DNA of 34,552 bases from Oscillospiraceae bacterium (GCA_902786615.1 CADADE010000021.1:1-34552); one strand, 5' to 3'; counted from the stretch's first letter, positions 8,413 through 17,892 are shown. A program made the numbers and translations. Notes: generated from the sequence alone by a model not told the origin.

Positions 8413-10170
8413 TCAAAATGGCCAGGTCGGCAGCCAGGAGCGCAGAATGCCGGGCTCCACCGGCAGCCCCGCAAGGCTTGGATAAAACAGCACAAAGGCC
8501 GCCAGGCTCAGGCACACAAAGCCGCCGACCAGCGCCCTGCCCCTTGGATCATTGCGCTCCGTCAGGTCAAAGCAGCGGCCCAGCGCCAGCGCCAGAAAAA
8601 CTGTGCAGGGAAAATAGTGATACGCAAAGGTCAGGCGCGGCACCAGCACCCAGGGCAGAAGCTGGGCAAGATAGCCGATCAGGATAAAGGCGGAGGCCCG
8701 ATCCCGCCGCACAGCGGCAAGATAACCCAGCACGAAGAGGGCAAACAGCCCGCCCCAGCAGAGCACGGGATTGACAAACGCGCCGAAGCTGATGTGCCGC
8801 CCGTCCGGCAGGTAGTCCAGGTAATACAGGATGGGCCGGATGTCCAGCAGCCACTGATACCAGTGGGAGGAGTAGGGGTGCGTGGCGACAAGCTGGGAAT
8901 GGTAATTGAACATGTAGCTCTGGTTATCCAGCACGATTTTCAGATAAGCCGGGCTCAGCGGGTTTGTTACGCCCCGGGCAACGCCGTAGGGGATATAGGA
9001 CAGGTAATAGATCAGGCAGGGCACGGCGATGAAGAACACGACGCAGAAGAGCGCGTTTTTCACGAAGTCCCGAAAGCGCAGTCTTCCGCTTCTGAAGCCG
9101 CGGATCACCCACAGCGCCCAGATCACCGCAAGCCCCGCCCCGGCATAGAAGCAGGTCCACTTGCTGGCCGCGCCCAGGCCGAAGCTCACCCCGCACAGGG
9201 CGAGAAAGACAAGCTTTTCCTCGCTGACGAAGAGATACATGAACAGATACATCAGCAGGATGAAGAACACGGCATAGGTGTCGATAGTGGCGATGCGGGT
9301 CTGGACAAAGTGCATGAAATCCGTCGCCATCATCGCCGTGCAGGCCGTGGGCGCAAGCCGCCCGCCGAAGAGCTTTTTGGCGAAGATATACAGCAGCGGC
9401 AGCATCAGCACGCCGAACAGCGTCCCCGAAAAGCGCCAGCCGAAGGGCGTCATGCCAAAGAGGGCGATCCCCAGGCCGATGATGCTTTTGCCGAGGGGCG
9501 GGTGCGTGATCTCATAGGGATAGACGCCGTTGAACTGCTCCCAGGCCGTGCGGGCATGATAGATCTCATCGAAGTAGCTGGAGTTCAGGAAGGTCTGCTT
9601 TGCCGGACAGAGCGCCTGCTCGTCCGTGAGCTCCGGCACGTCGGCGCTTGCGGGGATGATCGTCCCCTCCTCCGTGAGCGCGGCAAGCTCCCCCAGCCAG
9701 ACATTGCCGCTGCCGTGAATGAGCAGCGTACCGCCCGTGACCTCGCGCTCCAGCTCCACCGGGAGCCACTTGAGCACCTCCGCATGGCTCTGCTCCACCT
9801 GGGCTAGAGGGAGGCTGACACCGCTGCCGTCGGTATATTCCACGCTGTAGCTGCCGATCCCGACGCCGGTAAACAGCATGAGCCGCGCCGCAGGTCCGCC
9901 GGCGGCGTCCAGCTTCACCTCCGCCGTGCGCCCCTCCATATTAGCGAAGCTCCGGGGCGATTTCGTATTGCCGAGGCCGGTGAACGCCGCAGCGGCATAC
10001 AGCAGCGTGAGCAGCGCCATGATCAGCGCGTCTTTCCTGTCCAGGCGGCGGGATGGGCGCTTTCCGGCGAGGGTGCAGGTCCTGAGATCCGGCAGGAGCA
10101 TGAAAAACGCCGCGATCAGGAGGAAGCATGCCGCCGGCAGGAAGTATTTTGCAAGTTCGTACATAGGCAT
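8413..10170 (-). CDS. PMT/GT39-like membrane glycosyltransferase
   Basis: This 585-residue polytopic GT-C enzyme should transfer a sugar from a lipid-phosphate carrier to a protein or glycan outside the membrane. Two N-terminal helices (about 8-27 and 47-64) are followed by a long non-membrane segment (about 70-190). Then comes YFDEIYHARTAWE with the catalytic-type Asp201-Glu202, HPPLGK (223-228), many helices, and HYFPCTVFLAL near the C-terminus. In standard PMT proteins the Asp-Glu pair comes soon after the first helix, so the inserted soluble domain is unusual. ATG 10170 is used, with ATG 10164 two codons later as alternative; neither has a strong ribosome binding site, and a 10-bp hairpin sits just upstream. 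It probably belongs to the same - strand unit as the HAD gene. Confidence 0.82.
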   Translation of the reverse strand: MPMYELAKYFLPAACFLLIAAFFMLLPDLRTCTLAGKRPSRRLDRKDALIMALLTLLYAAAAFTGLGNTKSPRSFANMEGRTAEVKLDAAGGPAARLMLFTGVGIGSYSVEYTDGSGVSLPLAQVEQSHAEVLKWLPVELEREVTGGTLLIHGSGNVWLGELAALTEEGTIIPASADVPELTDEQALCPAKQTFLNSSYFDEIYHARTAWEQFNGVYPYEITHPPLGKSIIGLGIALFGMTPFGWRFSGTLFGVLMLPLLYIFAKKLFGGRLAPTACTAMMATDFMHFVQTRIATIDTYAVFFILLMYLFMYLFVSEEKLVFLALCGVSFGLGAASKWTCFYAGAGLAVIWALWVIRGFRSGRLRFRDFVKNALFCVVFFIAVPCLIYYLSYIPYGVARGVTNPLSPAYLKIVLDNQSYMFNYHSQLVATHPYSSHWYQWLLDIRPILYYLDYLPDGRHISFGAFVNPVLCWGGLFALFVLGYLAAVRRDRASAFILIGYLAQLLPWVLVPRLTFAYHYFPCTVFLALALGRCFDLTERNDPRGRALVGGFVCLSLAAFVLFYPSLAGLPVEPGILRSWLPTWPF

Positions 10171-10175
10171 TCAGC

Positions 10176-10199
10176 ACGCCCCCGGCTGTCCGGGGGCGT
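10176..10199. repeat. Strong GC hairpin between the HAD and PMT-like genes
   Basis: ACGCCCCCGG and CCGGGGGCGT pair perfectly across CTGT. On the - strand it sits five bases before the PMT-like start and lacks a U-tract there, so it may limit or couple translation. The T-rich side (TCCTCTTTT) is on the + strand, where no gene ends. Confidence 0.6.
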
Positions 10200-10206
10200 C
10201 CTCTTT

Positions 10207-11028
10207 TCAGATACTTTTCAGAATTTCGTGCAGCTCATGCACGTCGGCCAGGACATAGTCGGGCTTGCGTTCGGCCTCGTCCACCATGGCCCGGGTCGTC
10301 TCGCCGGAGAGCACCAGCACGGACACAGAGCCCGCGTTCTGCGCCACGGCGATGTCGGTGTAGAGCCTGTCCCCCACGGCGCAGATGCGCTCGTTGGGGA
10401 TGCCGGTCATCTCGGCGATCACGTCGATCATGTTCCGGTTGGGCTTGCCGATGTAGTTGGGCTTTACGCCGCTGGAGGCGGTGAGCAGGGCGCAGATGCT
10501 GCCGCAGTCGGGCAGCACCTCGTCATGCGGCATGGGGCAGACCCAGTCGGGGTTGGCCGCGATGAAGGCCGCGCCGCGCCGCAGGAAGTGGCAGGCCCTG
10601 TCCAGCTTCTCATACACCAGCTCCGTGTCGAAGCCCTGCACCACCACGTCCACCGTGTCGGCGTCCGTATGGCCCAGCTCGTCGTTCACAAGGTCGATGC
10701 CGTAGCTTTTAAGCTCCCGATAGAAGGCCTTCGTCCCGGCGAGATAGACCTTTGCGCCGGGGTGGCGCTGGTTGAGGTACATGCCGGTCGCCATGCCGGA
10801 GGTGAAGACGTTCTCCCGCTCGCAGGGGAAGCCCAGCTTTTTCAGGCGCGTGATATAATCCTCTCCCGCGCGGGAGGAGTTATTCGTGAGGTAAATGTAC
10901 TTTTTCCCGAGGCGGGGCAGATCCTCCATCAGCTCGATCGCGCCCGCATAGACATTGTCGCCCAGGTACAGGGTGCCGTCCATATCGAAGAGGAACAGCT
11001 CGGTATTTTTCAGCTTTGTCGTGTCCAT
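10207..11028 (-). CDS. HAD-superfamily class IIA phosphatase (NagD/phosphoglycolate phosphatase-like)
   Basis: This cytoplasmic phosphatase has 273 residues and the full HAD set: FLFDMDGTLYLG with nucleophile Asp15 and acid/base Asp17, LTNNSS (47-52), the Lys195 of GKPN, and GDRLYTD (219-225) with the magnesium-binding acids. The large cap between motifs II and III is typical of the IIA group, which acts on small phosphates such as nucleotide monophosphates, 2-phosphoglycolate or glycerol phosphate. Glycerol kinase lies directly upstream on the same strand, so a glycerol-3-phosphate-type substrate is possible but unproven. GGAGAAAGAT precedes the ATG. Confidence 0.88.
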   Translation of the reverse strand: MDTTKLKNTELFLFDMDGTLYLGDNVYAGAIELMEDLPRLGKKYIYLTNNSSRAGEDYITRLKKLGFPCERENVFTSGMATGMYLNQRHPGAKVYLAGTKAFYRELKSYGIDLVNDELGHTDADTVDVVVQGFDTELVYEKLDRACHFLRRGAAFIAANPDWVCPMPHDEVLPDCGSICALLTASSGVKPNYIGKPNRNMIDVIAEMTGIPNERICAVGDRLYTDIAVAQNAGSVSVLVLSGETTRAMVDEAERKPDYVLADVHELHEILKSI

Positions 11029-11076
11029 ATCTTTCTCCGTTTTGATTTCATTTGTGTCAGCACAAGCTCCTTCTTT

Positions 11077-11184
11077 AGCTCCCTTTGCGAAAGGGAGCTG
11101 TCAGCGCCGATCTCACGCGAGGCGATGACTGAGGGATCGATCCCCCAGTCGCTCCGCGACAGCCCCCTTTTTCCAAAGGGGGCT
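11077..11184. repeat. Three-hairpin palindromic repeat, copy 1
   Basis: Three stem-loops follow each other: AGCTCCCTTT-GCG-AAAGGGAGCT (11077-11099), a longer imperfect one (about 11116-11157) and AGCCCCCTTT-TTCC-AAAGGGGGCT (11161-11184). The outer hairpins also resemble each other in inverted order, so the whole 108-bp unit is close to a palindrome. A 21-base core at 11104-11124 recurs exactly, in inverse orientation, at 25152-25172. It has no coding capacity and fills most of the gap between glycerol kinase and the HAD gene. Confidence 0.75.
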
Positions 11185-11204
11185 TGATTGCTTCGCAATT
11201 GGTA

Positions 11205-12695
<1,491 letters not shown>

Positions 12696-12716
12696 GGTTT
12701 CTCCCTCCTGTAGTAT

Positions 12717-12745
12717 ATTTTAGGCAATACCGCATAATTCGGCAA
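12717..12745 (-). promoter_or_regulatory. Putative glpK promoter inside a repeat element
   Basis: Read on the - strand, TTGCCG (12740-12745), a 17-base spacer and TAAAAT (12717-12722) lie just before the glpK ribosome binding site. TATACT (12712-12717) overlaps as an alternative -10. Most of this promoter lies in the outer arm of the palindromic element at 12720-12886. Confidence 0.45.
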
Positions 12746-12886
12746 GAGCAGATCCTGAGAAAATTTGGGTTCTGATAAAGGCACTTTTTCGCAGATGTAC
12801 TTTGTGTACCTCAAGGAAAAGTGACGAAATCAGAGCACAAATTTTCCAGGAGATGCCGAAGGCGGATTGTGCGGTGTTGCCTTTAT
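12720..12886. mobile_element. MITE-like 167-bp imperfect palindrome
   Basis: The sequence is symmetric around base 12803. By hand alignment the left arm (12720-12802) matches the reverse complement of the right arm (12804-12886) at roughly three of four positions, nearly without gaps. The outermost about 22 bases (AGGCAA-y-ACCGCA-y-AAT on both sides) differ at only about four positions, like terminal inverted repeats. There is no open reading frame. One end coincides with the stop codon of the nucleoside phosphorylase gene and the other carries the putative glpK promoter. A non-autonomous transposable element or a highly structured regulatory repeat are both possible. Confidence 0.7.
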
Positions 12887-14187
12887 CGAATGACTGCCTT
12901 GATCAGCGCCGGGCGCTCCACCGGCTCGTCCGAGAAGCTGCAGCAGGCGCGCAGCAGCTTCGCCGCCTCGCGCGCTTTCTCCTCCGTGGCGGCGTGGATG
13001 GTGCCGAGACTCTCGCCCTGCTCCACCCGGTCGCCCACCTTTTTGTGCAGCACCAGGCCGACGGAGAGGTCGATCACATCCTCCTTGGACGCGCGGCCGC
13101 CCCCGAGGTGCATGGAGATAAGGCCGACCTTCTCGCACTCGATATGGCTCAGATAACCCGCGCACGCGGACGGAACCTCCATCTGCACCGGCGCGAGGGG
13201 CAGGCGCTTCGTATCGTACACATCCGCCGCGCTGCCGTCCTGAGCCTCCACAAGCTCGGCAAGCTTCTTGAGCGCCGCGCCGCTGTCGATGCTCTCCTGC
13301 AGCATCTGCCGCGCCGCCGCCTCATCCGCGGCGAAGCCCGCCTCCGTCAGCATGCAGCTGCCGAGGGTGAGGCAGAGCTCCAGCAGGTCGCCCTTGGTCT
13401 CCCCGCGCAGGACGGAGATGGCCTCCTTGACCTCCAGGGCGTTGCCCACCGCGCAGCCGAGGGGCTGGTCCATGTCGGTAATGACCGCCGCGCACTTTTT
13501 CCCGGAAAGTCTGCCGATGCGCGTGAGCCCTCGCGCAAGCTCCTGTGCGTCGCTCTCGGTCTTCATGAACGCGCCGCTGCCGCACTTGACGTCCAGCACG
13601 ATCACGTCCGCCCCGGAGGCCAGCTTCTTGGACATGATGGAGCTCACGATCAGCGGGATGCTCGGCACGGTGCCGGTCACGTCCCGCAGGGCGTAGAGCT
13701 TTTTGTCCGCCGGGACAAGCACCGCCGTCTGCCCCATGAGGGCAATGCCGATGCGGTTGACGTTTTCCAGGAAGCGCTGCTCCCCGATGGAGATGTTGTA
13801 GCCCGGAAAGCTCTCCAGCTTGTCCAGGGTGCCGCCGGTGTGCCCCAGGCCGCGCCCGGACATCTTGGCGATGCGAAGCCCGCAGGCCGCCACCATCGGG
13901 CAGAGGATCAGACTGGTCTTGTCGCCGACGCCGCCCGTGGAATGCTTGTCCGCCTTGATTCCCGTAATGGCGCTGAGATCCACCACGTCGCCCGAATTTT
14001 TCATCGCCGTGGTCAGATCCAGCGTCTCCCGGTCCGTCATGCCGCGAAAATAGATCGCCATGCACATGGCGGACATCTGATAATCGGGAATCTCCCCGCT
14101 TACATAGCCGTCGATCATGAATTGGATTTCTTCTGTGCTCAATTCTCCGCCGTCGCGCTTTTTCGCAATGAGATCCGGCATCAGCAT
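12883..14187 (-). CDS. pdp: Pyrimidine-nucleoside (thymidine) phosphorylase
   Basis: This cytoplasmic enzyme splits uridine, thymidine or deoxyuridine with phosphate into the base and (deoxy)ribose 1-phosphate. The 434 residues fit the family. Phosphate and substrate motifs are complete: KHSTGGVGDKTS (81-92) and the family signature SGRGLGHTGGTLDKLES (110-126). The C-terminal alpha/beta domain with its typical hammerhead (for example GGGRASKEDVIDLSVGL) is present. The pdp and deoA types are hard to separate by eye; the Gram-positive context favours the broad-specificity type. Translation starts at ATG 14187, with AAGGGGG upstream. The last codons run into the palindromic element, whose edge supplies the TAA. 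It is the natural partner of the nucleoside uptake genes at 18-24 kb. Confidence 0.93.
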   Translation of the reverse strand: MLMPDLIAKKRDGGELSTEEIQFMIDGYVSGEIPDYQMSAMCMAIYFRGMTDRETLDLTTAMKNSGDVVDLSAITGIKADKHSTGGVGDKTSLILCPMVAACGLRIAKMSGRGLGHTGGTLDKLESFPGYNISIGEQRFLENVNRIGIALMGQTAVLVPADKKLYALRDVTGTVPSIPLIVSSIMSKKLASGADVIVLDVKCGSGAFMKTESDAQELARGLTRIGRLSGKKCAAVITDMDQPLGCAVGNALEVKEAISVLRGETKGDLLELCLTLGSCMLTEAGFAADEAAARQMLQESIDSGAALKKLAELVEAQDGSAADVYDTKRLPLAPVQMEVPSACAGYLSHIECEKVGLISMHLGGGRASKEDVIDLSVGLVLHKKVGDRVEQGESLGTIHAATEEKAREAAKLLRACCSFSDEPVERPALIKAVIR

Positions 14188-14235
14188 AGTATGGCCCCCT
14201 TTGTATGATTGTCAGAATGTATAGAATGATAGTTT

Positions 14236-14264
14236 ATTATACCGCATTTCCCGCCCTTTCTCAA
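14236..14264 (-). promoter_or_regulatory. Promoter of the nucleoside phosphorylase gene
   Basis: On the - strand, TTGAGA (14259-14264), 17 bases and TATAAT (14236-14241). The -35 overlaps the last codons of the upstream hypothetical gene. Confidence 0.72.
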
Positions 14265-14770
14265 TAGCGAAAAACCAGATATTTCTTCCCCTCGATCACC
14301 CGTTCGACCGTCCTTGGGTCCGGCGCGCGAAGCTCTGCGGGCAGGGCCAGGAGACTGCTGATCCCGTCAAAGGCGGTAAGGCTCCCGTCGCCCCGGGAAT
14401 ACCACAGCAGCCCCTCCTCCGGCGGCTGGGCGGGCCAGGGGCAGGCGCTGTAGTCGGTTTCTGTGTTATGTAAACTTTCCGTCTGTTCCGCCGCGCCGTC
14501 CTCCCGCTCTTCCCGCTCCCGGTCGGAGACAAATTCGATGGGGTCAGGGAAGGCCGCAAGCTCCCGGCGACTGAGTCTGCGCCGCAGCCGGAGCCCGCCG
14601 TTTTGCGGCTCCATGACGCCGAGATAAGCGCTTTTTCCCCCGCCGTGCGCCCAGAGGCGGACAAGGCCGCCGCCGTGCGGCACCTCGGTCTCCAGGACGG
14701 TGTACAGGCCGTCACGCGTGACGGTGAGCGCGCCCGCCGCTTCCTGATTTATGTAAACCGGTATGGTCAT
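14261..14770 (-). CDS. Hypothetical protein
   Basis: I do not recognise this 169-residue protein. It has no signal peptide or membrane segment. The first about 75 residues look like a compact beta-rich domain with several Gly and aromatic positions (GLYTVLETEVPHGGGLVRLWA, then YLGVMEP). A charged stretch (about 82-100, rich in Glu/Arg) is followed by a second part with Pro-rich and Trp positions and a conserved-looking end (VIEGKKYLVFRY). GGAGG lies nine bases before the ATG, supporting it as a real gene. It follows mazF but is separated from it by a strong terminator, so it is unlikely to be its antitoxin. Confidence 0.7.
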   Translation of the reverse strand: MTIPVYINQEAAGALTVTRDGLYTVLETEVPHGGGLVRLWAHGGGKSAYLGVMEPQNGGLRLRRRLSRRELAAFPDPIEFVSDREREEREDGAAEQTESLHNTETDYSACPWPAQPPEEGLLWYSRGDGSLTAFDGISSLLALPAELRAPDPRTVERVIEGKKYLVFRY

Positions 14771-14794
14771 GATCGTACCTCCCTGCTTATTTGC

Positions 14795-14831
14795 ATATAA
14801 ACGCCCCTGCCCATTTTTATGAGCAGGGGCG
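14795..14831 (-). terminator. Rho-independent terminator after mazF
   Basis: On the - strand CGCCCCTGC pairs perfectly with GCAGGGGCG and TTTATAT follows. It separates mazF from the hypothetical gene. Confidence 0.8.
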
Positions 14832-14844
14832 CGGGATTATTCGA

Positions 14845-15189
14845 TTATGACCCCAGGCCGAAGCTGACGGCGAGGGCGTTGTCCACAGCGTTCATCGTAC
14901 CCTTGTCAAGCTTGCCCATGCGCTCGCGCAGGCGGGACTTGTCGATGGTGCGGATCTGCTCGAGCAGGATGACGCTGTCGCGGTTGAGGCCCACGCTGCG
15001 GCCGTGCAGCTCGATATGGGTCGGGAGTTTGGCTTTTCCAAGCTGTGAGGTAATTGCCGCGGCGATGACCGTGGGACTGTGGCGGTTGCCGGTATCGTTC
15101 TGTACGATGAGCACGGGGCGCATGCCGCCCTGCTCGCTGCCGACGACCGGGCTGAGGTCGGCAAAGTAAATATCGCCTCGTTTGACCAT
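14845..15189 (-). CDS. MazF/EndoA-family mRNA interferase toxin
   Basis: This 114-residue protein should be a sequence-specific endoribonuclease of the PemK/MazF fold. It opens with the family pattern [31 protein letters not shown] and continues with ITSQ and the C-terminal [12 protein letters not shown]. The catalytic-type Arg25 and the Thr of the ITSQ block are present. No mazE-like antitoxin is visible next to it: upstream are hflC and a 94-base gap. In many Clostridia the antitoxin is short and directly precedes mazF, so either it is encoded elsewhere or the toxin works alone. The ribosome binding site GGAG is unusually far (about 13 bases) from the ATG, suggesting low expression. Confidence 0.9.
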   Translation of the reverse strand: MVKRGDIYFADLSPVVGSEQGGMRPVLIVQNDTGNRHSPTVIAAAITSQLGKAKLPTHIELHGRSVGLNRDSVILLEQIRTIDKSRLRERMGKLDKGTMNAVDNALAVSFGLGS

Positions 15190-15283
15190 GTTTCATTCAC
15201 ACTCCGATGAAGAGTCGCCCAATACAGTGTATGTAGGGTGCTGCTCTTAGTCTCACCGGGGAGCGAAAAATTTATACATGGTT

Positions 15284-16165
15284 TTATTCCCCGCCGACGC
15301 TCCCGAAGATTTTGGCGATGGGCGAATCCGCGGAGACGACCAGGGTCTTGCTGCCTTCGCCGAGGCTCTTTTCCGCCATGTCGAGGGCGCGCATGAACTC
15401 ATAGAAGTCCGCCTCGGCCGGGGTGTCGTAGACCTCGGAGAGGATGCGCATGTACTCGGCCTCGCCCTCGGCCTTGAGCCTTTCGGCGGCGGCGTTGGCC
15501 TCGGAGAGGGTGATGGACACGGACTTGTCCGCCTCGTTGCGGATCTGCTTTGCCTCGGCGGCGCCCTCCGCCACATAGGAGGCGGCGATGTTGTCGCGCT
15601 CGGAGATCATGCGCTCGTAGACGGCGGACTTGTTCTCGTCCGGCAGGTCGATGCGCTTGGTCTCGATGGCAAGGAGCTTGATGCCGTAGCTGTCGAAGGT
15701 GTTGCCCACATTGTCCATGATGCGCTGGGCCAGCAGCCCGTCGCGCCCGGAGATGACCTCCTCCTGCCGCATGGAGGAGATCACCGTCTTGAGGCTGTTG
15801 TAGACGATGGTGTCAATGCGGTACTCGGCGTTTGCGATGTTGCCGGAGAGGGTCTGGATGAATTTCAGCGGATCGCTGATGCGCCAGAGGACAAAGGAGT
15901 CGGCGACCATGGACTTTTTGTCGCTCGTGATCACGTCGCTCACGGCGAGGTCGTATAGCATCTCGGTCTTGGGCAGGGTGCTTGCGCTCTGGATGAAGGG
16001 CAGCTTCATGCTCAGGCCCGGCTCGTCCACGATCTTCACCACCGCGCCGAACTGGCGGATGATGGTATATTCGTTCTGCTGCGTGGTGACAAAGCACACC
16101 CCGGACAGCAGGATCGCAAGCACGAGAACCGCGGCCGGCAGGATCAGCTTCATATTCTTTTTCAT
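15284..16165 (-). CDS. hflC: HflC-like SPFH/Band 7 membrane protein
   Basis: This 293-residue membrane protein has one N-terminal helix (about 7-27) and an SPFH domain (about 28-200), then an Ala/Glu-rich coiled coil (about 195-245) and a short end. In well-studied bacteria HflC forms a large cage with HflK around the FtsH protease and controls quality control of membrane proteins. Its start overlaps the hflK stop by four bases, so the two are co-translated. Met5 is an alternative start. The SDKKSMVADSFVLWRISDP and GIKLLAIETKRIDLP segments are typical of HflC. Confidence 0.88.
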   Translation of the reverse strand: MKKNMKLILPAAVLVLAILLSGVCFVTTQQNEYTIIRQFGAVVKIVDEPGLSMKLPFIQSASTLPKTEMLYDLAVSDVITSDKKSMVADSFVLWRISDPLKFIQTLSGNIANAEYRIDTIVYNSLKTVISSMRQEEVISGRDGLLAQRIMDNVGNTFDSYGIKLLAIETKRIDLPDENKSAVYERMISERDNIAASYVAEGAAEAKQIRNEADKSVSITLSEANAAAERLKAEGEAEYMRILSEVYDTPAEADFYEFMRALDMAEKSLGEGSKTLVVSADSPIAKIFGSVGGE

Positions 16166-17190
16166 CCGGTCACACCTCCCAGATTGACGGTGGCAAACTG
16201 CTCGAGCGGCAGCGCCGTCTGCACGCCGGTGTCGGCATCCAGGATATAGAGCTTCATGCCGGGCAGGATGGATTCCATGGCCTCATAGAACAGGCGCTGC
16301 TTGGTGATGAGCGGGTACTTCTGGTACTCGTTGAAAAGCTCGGCAAAACGGGCGGCCTGACCTGTGGCCTCGTTGATGCGGCTGGCCTTGTAGGCCTCGG
16401 CGCTCTTGATGATCTGGTCGGCGTCGGCAGCGGCGGCGGGAATCACCTCGTTTGCGTACTTTTTGGCGTTATTGACCGTGGTGTCCGCCGACTGCTTGGC
16501 AGTCTCGACGGCGGTGAAGGCGCGCTGCACGTCCCGCGTGGGCGGCTCCGCGTCCTGGATGCGGATGTTGGCAAGCTGCAGGCCGATGTCCTCCGCCTCC
16601 AGGCGGGCCATGACCTTTTCCTTGATGGCGGCCTGGATCTCGCTCTTGCCGGTGGTGATGACCGTGTCCACGTTATAGAGGCCTATGGTGTCGCGGATAT
16701 AGCTCTGGCAGATCATCTTGAGGATGTCCACCGGGTTCTGGGAATTGTAGAGATACTTGATGGGGTCGGTCACGCGGTATTCCACATAGAAATCCACGTT
16801 GACGAAGTTATAGTCGTAGGTGATCATCAGGGACTCTTCCTCGACATTCTGCGTGCTGCCGATGCGGTAGCCGAGGGGGAAGCCCTGGATGGTCTTGGTC
16901 ACCTTCGTCACCTGCTGGACAAAGGGGAGCTTGAGCTTAAGGCCGGAGGTGGAGACCATGGTGGGCTTGCCGAAGGTGGTGATCACGGCGTACTGGTCCT
17001 CCTTGAGGGTATAGAAGGCGTCCAGCACCATGAGCGCAAGCAGCACCAGGATCAGCGCCAGGATCGCCGCCCTGCCTGGGAGGTTCAGGCTCAGCTTCGG
17101 CAGCGGCTTTCTCCCCGGGCCGCCGAAGCTGCCGCCGTCGGGCTTCTTCGCCGGGCCGCTGGAATAGCTGCCGTCGGGGTTTATGTTCAT
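16162..17190 (-). CDS. hflK: HflK-like SPFH/Band 7 membrane protein
   Basis: This is the partner of HflC, 342 residues. A Gly/Pro-rich cytoplasmic start (about 1-38) precedes one membrane helix (about 41-57), the SPFH domain (about 60-235, with EDQYAVITTFGKP and LANIRIQDAEPP), and a coiled coil (about 225-290). It should form a hetero-oligomeric microdomain scaffold with HflC. AAAGGAG lies upstream of the ATG, and a good promoter lies 35 bases further on. No ftsH gene is in the window. Confidence 0.88.
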   Translation of the reverse strand: MNINPDGSYSSGPAKKPDGGSFGGPGRKPLPKLSLNLPGRAAILALILVLLALMVLDAFYTLKEDQYAVITTFGKPTMVSTSGLKLKLPFVQQVTKVTKTIQGFPLGYRIGSTQNVEEESLMITYDYNFVNVDFYVEYRVTDPIKYLYNSQNPVDILKMICQSYIRDTIGLYNVDTVITTGKSEIQAAIKEKVMARLEAEDIGLQLANIRIQDAEPPTRDVQRAFTAVETAKQSADTTVNNAKKYANEVIPAAAADADQIIKSAEAYKASRINEATGQAARFAELFNEYQKYPLITKQRLFYEAMESILPGMKLYILDADTGVQTALPLEQFATVNLGGVTG

Positions 17191-17224
17191 ACGCGGAATT
17201 CTCCTTTCGCTTTGTTATGATCTG

Positions 17225-17253
17225 ATTATACATCAAAGCCCGCCTCTTGTGAA
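17225..17253 (-). promoter_or_regulatory. Promoter of the hflK-hflC operon
   Basis: On the - strand TTCACA (17248-17253), 17 bases, TATAAT (17225-17230), about 35 bases before the hflK start. Confidence 0.75.
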
Positions 17254-17333
17254 GTATGCCCCGCGAGAGTTGATAAATTATTAACCATTCATCGCCGTGT
17301 GTTCGAGCTTGCTTTCAGGGCGACAGCGCGCAA

Positions 17334-17362
17334 AGCGCCCCCGGCGAAAAACCGGGGGCGCT
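17334..17362 (-). terminator. Hairpin after the P-loop protein gene
   Basis: AGCGCCCCCGG and CCGGGGGCGCT form a perfect 11-bp stem with a seven-base loop, 11 bases past the stop codon. The - strand lacks a clear U-tract after it, so termination efficiency is uncertain. Confidence 0.55.
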
Positions 17363-17373
17363 GCGTTTTATAT

Positions 17374-17790
17374 TCAGATCAGGTACTGCTTGATTGCCTC
17401 GGGGCATTTCTCGCGGTCGGAGCTCATGGAGATCACGAATTCGATCTTCTCGCGCTCGGCATAGGCGGCCAGCCACTGGATAAAGGCCACGACCGAAGCC
17501 TCGTCCCTGTCGTTCACCAGTTTATAGAAGTTATCAACGAAGAAATGGGTGATGTCATAGTTGCCGGCGTGGATGCCGGAGATAAAGCCCTTGAGAAATT
17601 CAAAGGTGCCGATGTCATAGCTTGCAGCGTCGATCAGGCGGGCCTTGTACGGGATATCATAGGTGAGCTTGCGGTCCTTCTCGATGACGATCACGTCGCC
17701 CTCGCCCTCGCTGACAGCCTTGCACACAAGGCCGACCAGTTCCTTCGTTTTGCCGGACCCCTTGAGGCCCATAATCAGTTTAACCATCAT
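17374..17790 (-). CDS. Small P-loop ATP-binding protein of unknown function
   Basis: This 138-residue protein has a Walker A loop GLKGSGKT (8-15) at its start and a Walker B-like strand HFFVDN with Asp86, then a strand IEFVISMSSD that suits sensor I of a RecA/AAA-like core. It is about the minimum size for a P-loop fold. Relatives in Clostridia are often labelled twitching-motility (PilT-like), but the PilT-specific Asp and His boxes are not seen and no pili genes are near, so that name is doubtful. GGAG lies before the double ATG start; Met2 is an equally good start. It faces away from bmpA. Confidence 0.78.
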   Translation of the reverse strand: MMVKLIMGLKGSGKTKELVGLVCKAVSEGEGDVIVIEKDRKLTYDIPYKARLIDAASYDIGTFEFLKGFISGIHAGNYDITHFFVDNFYKLVNDRDEASVVAFIQWLAAYAEREKIEFVISMSSDREKCPEAIKQYLI

Positions 17791-17892
17791 GACAACACTC
17801 CTTTATTTTTTGATAGTAAAAAAGAAAGATGGGATTTTCTTGGCAATAGCTTACCATTTTTCTCTCTCCGGCGCAAGGGGGGAGTTGTTAAT

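Noticed and set aside
8374..9807. Long + strand open frame of 477 codons
   Set aside because: It lies opposite the PMT-like gene, whose motifs and helices are clear. The translated sequence is Gln/His/Arg-rich with no domain, as expected from GC-rich antisense.
14261..14770. Antitoxin candidate for MazF
   Set aside because: It is downstream of mazF, beyond a strong terminator, far too large and not DNA-binding-like.
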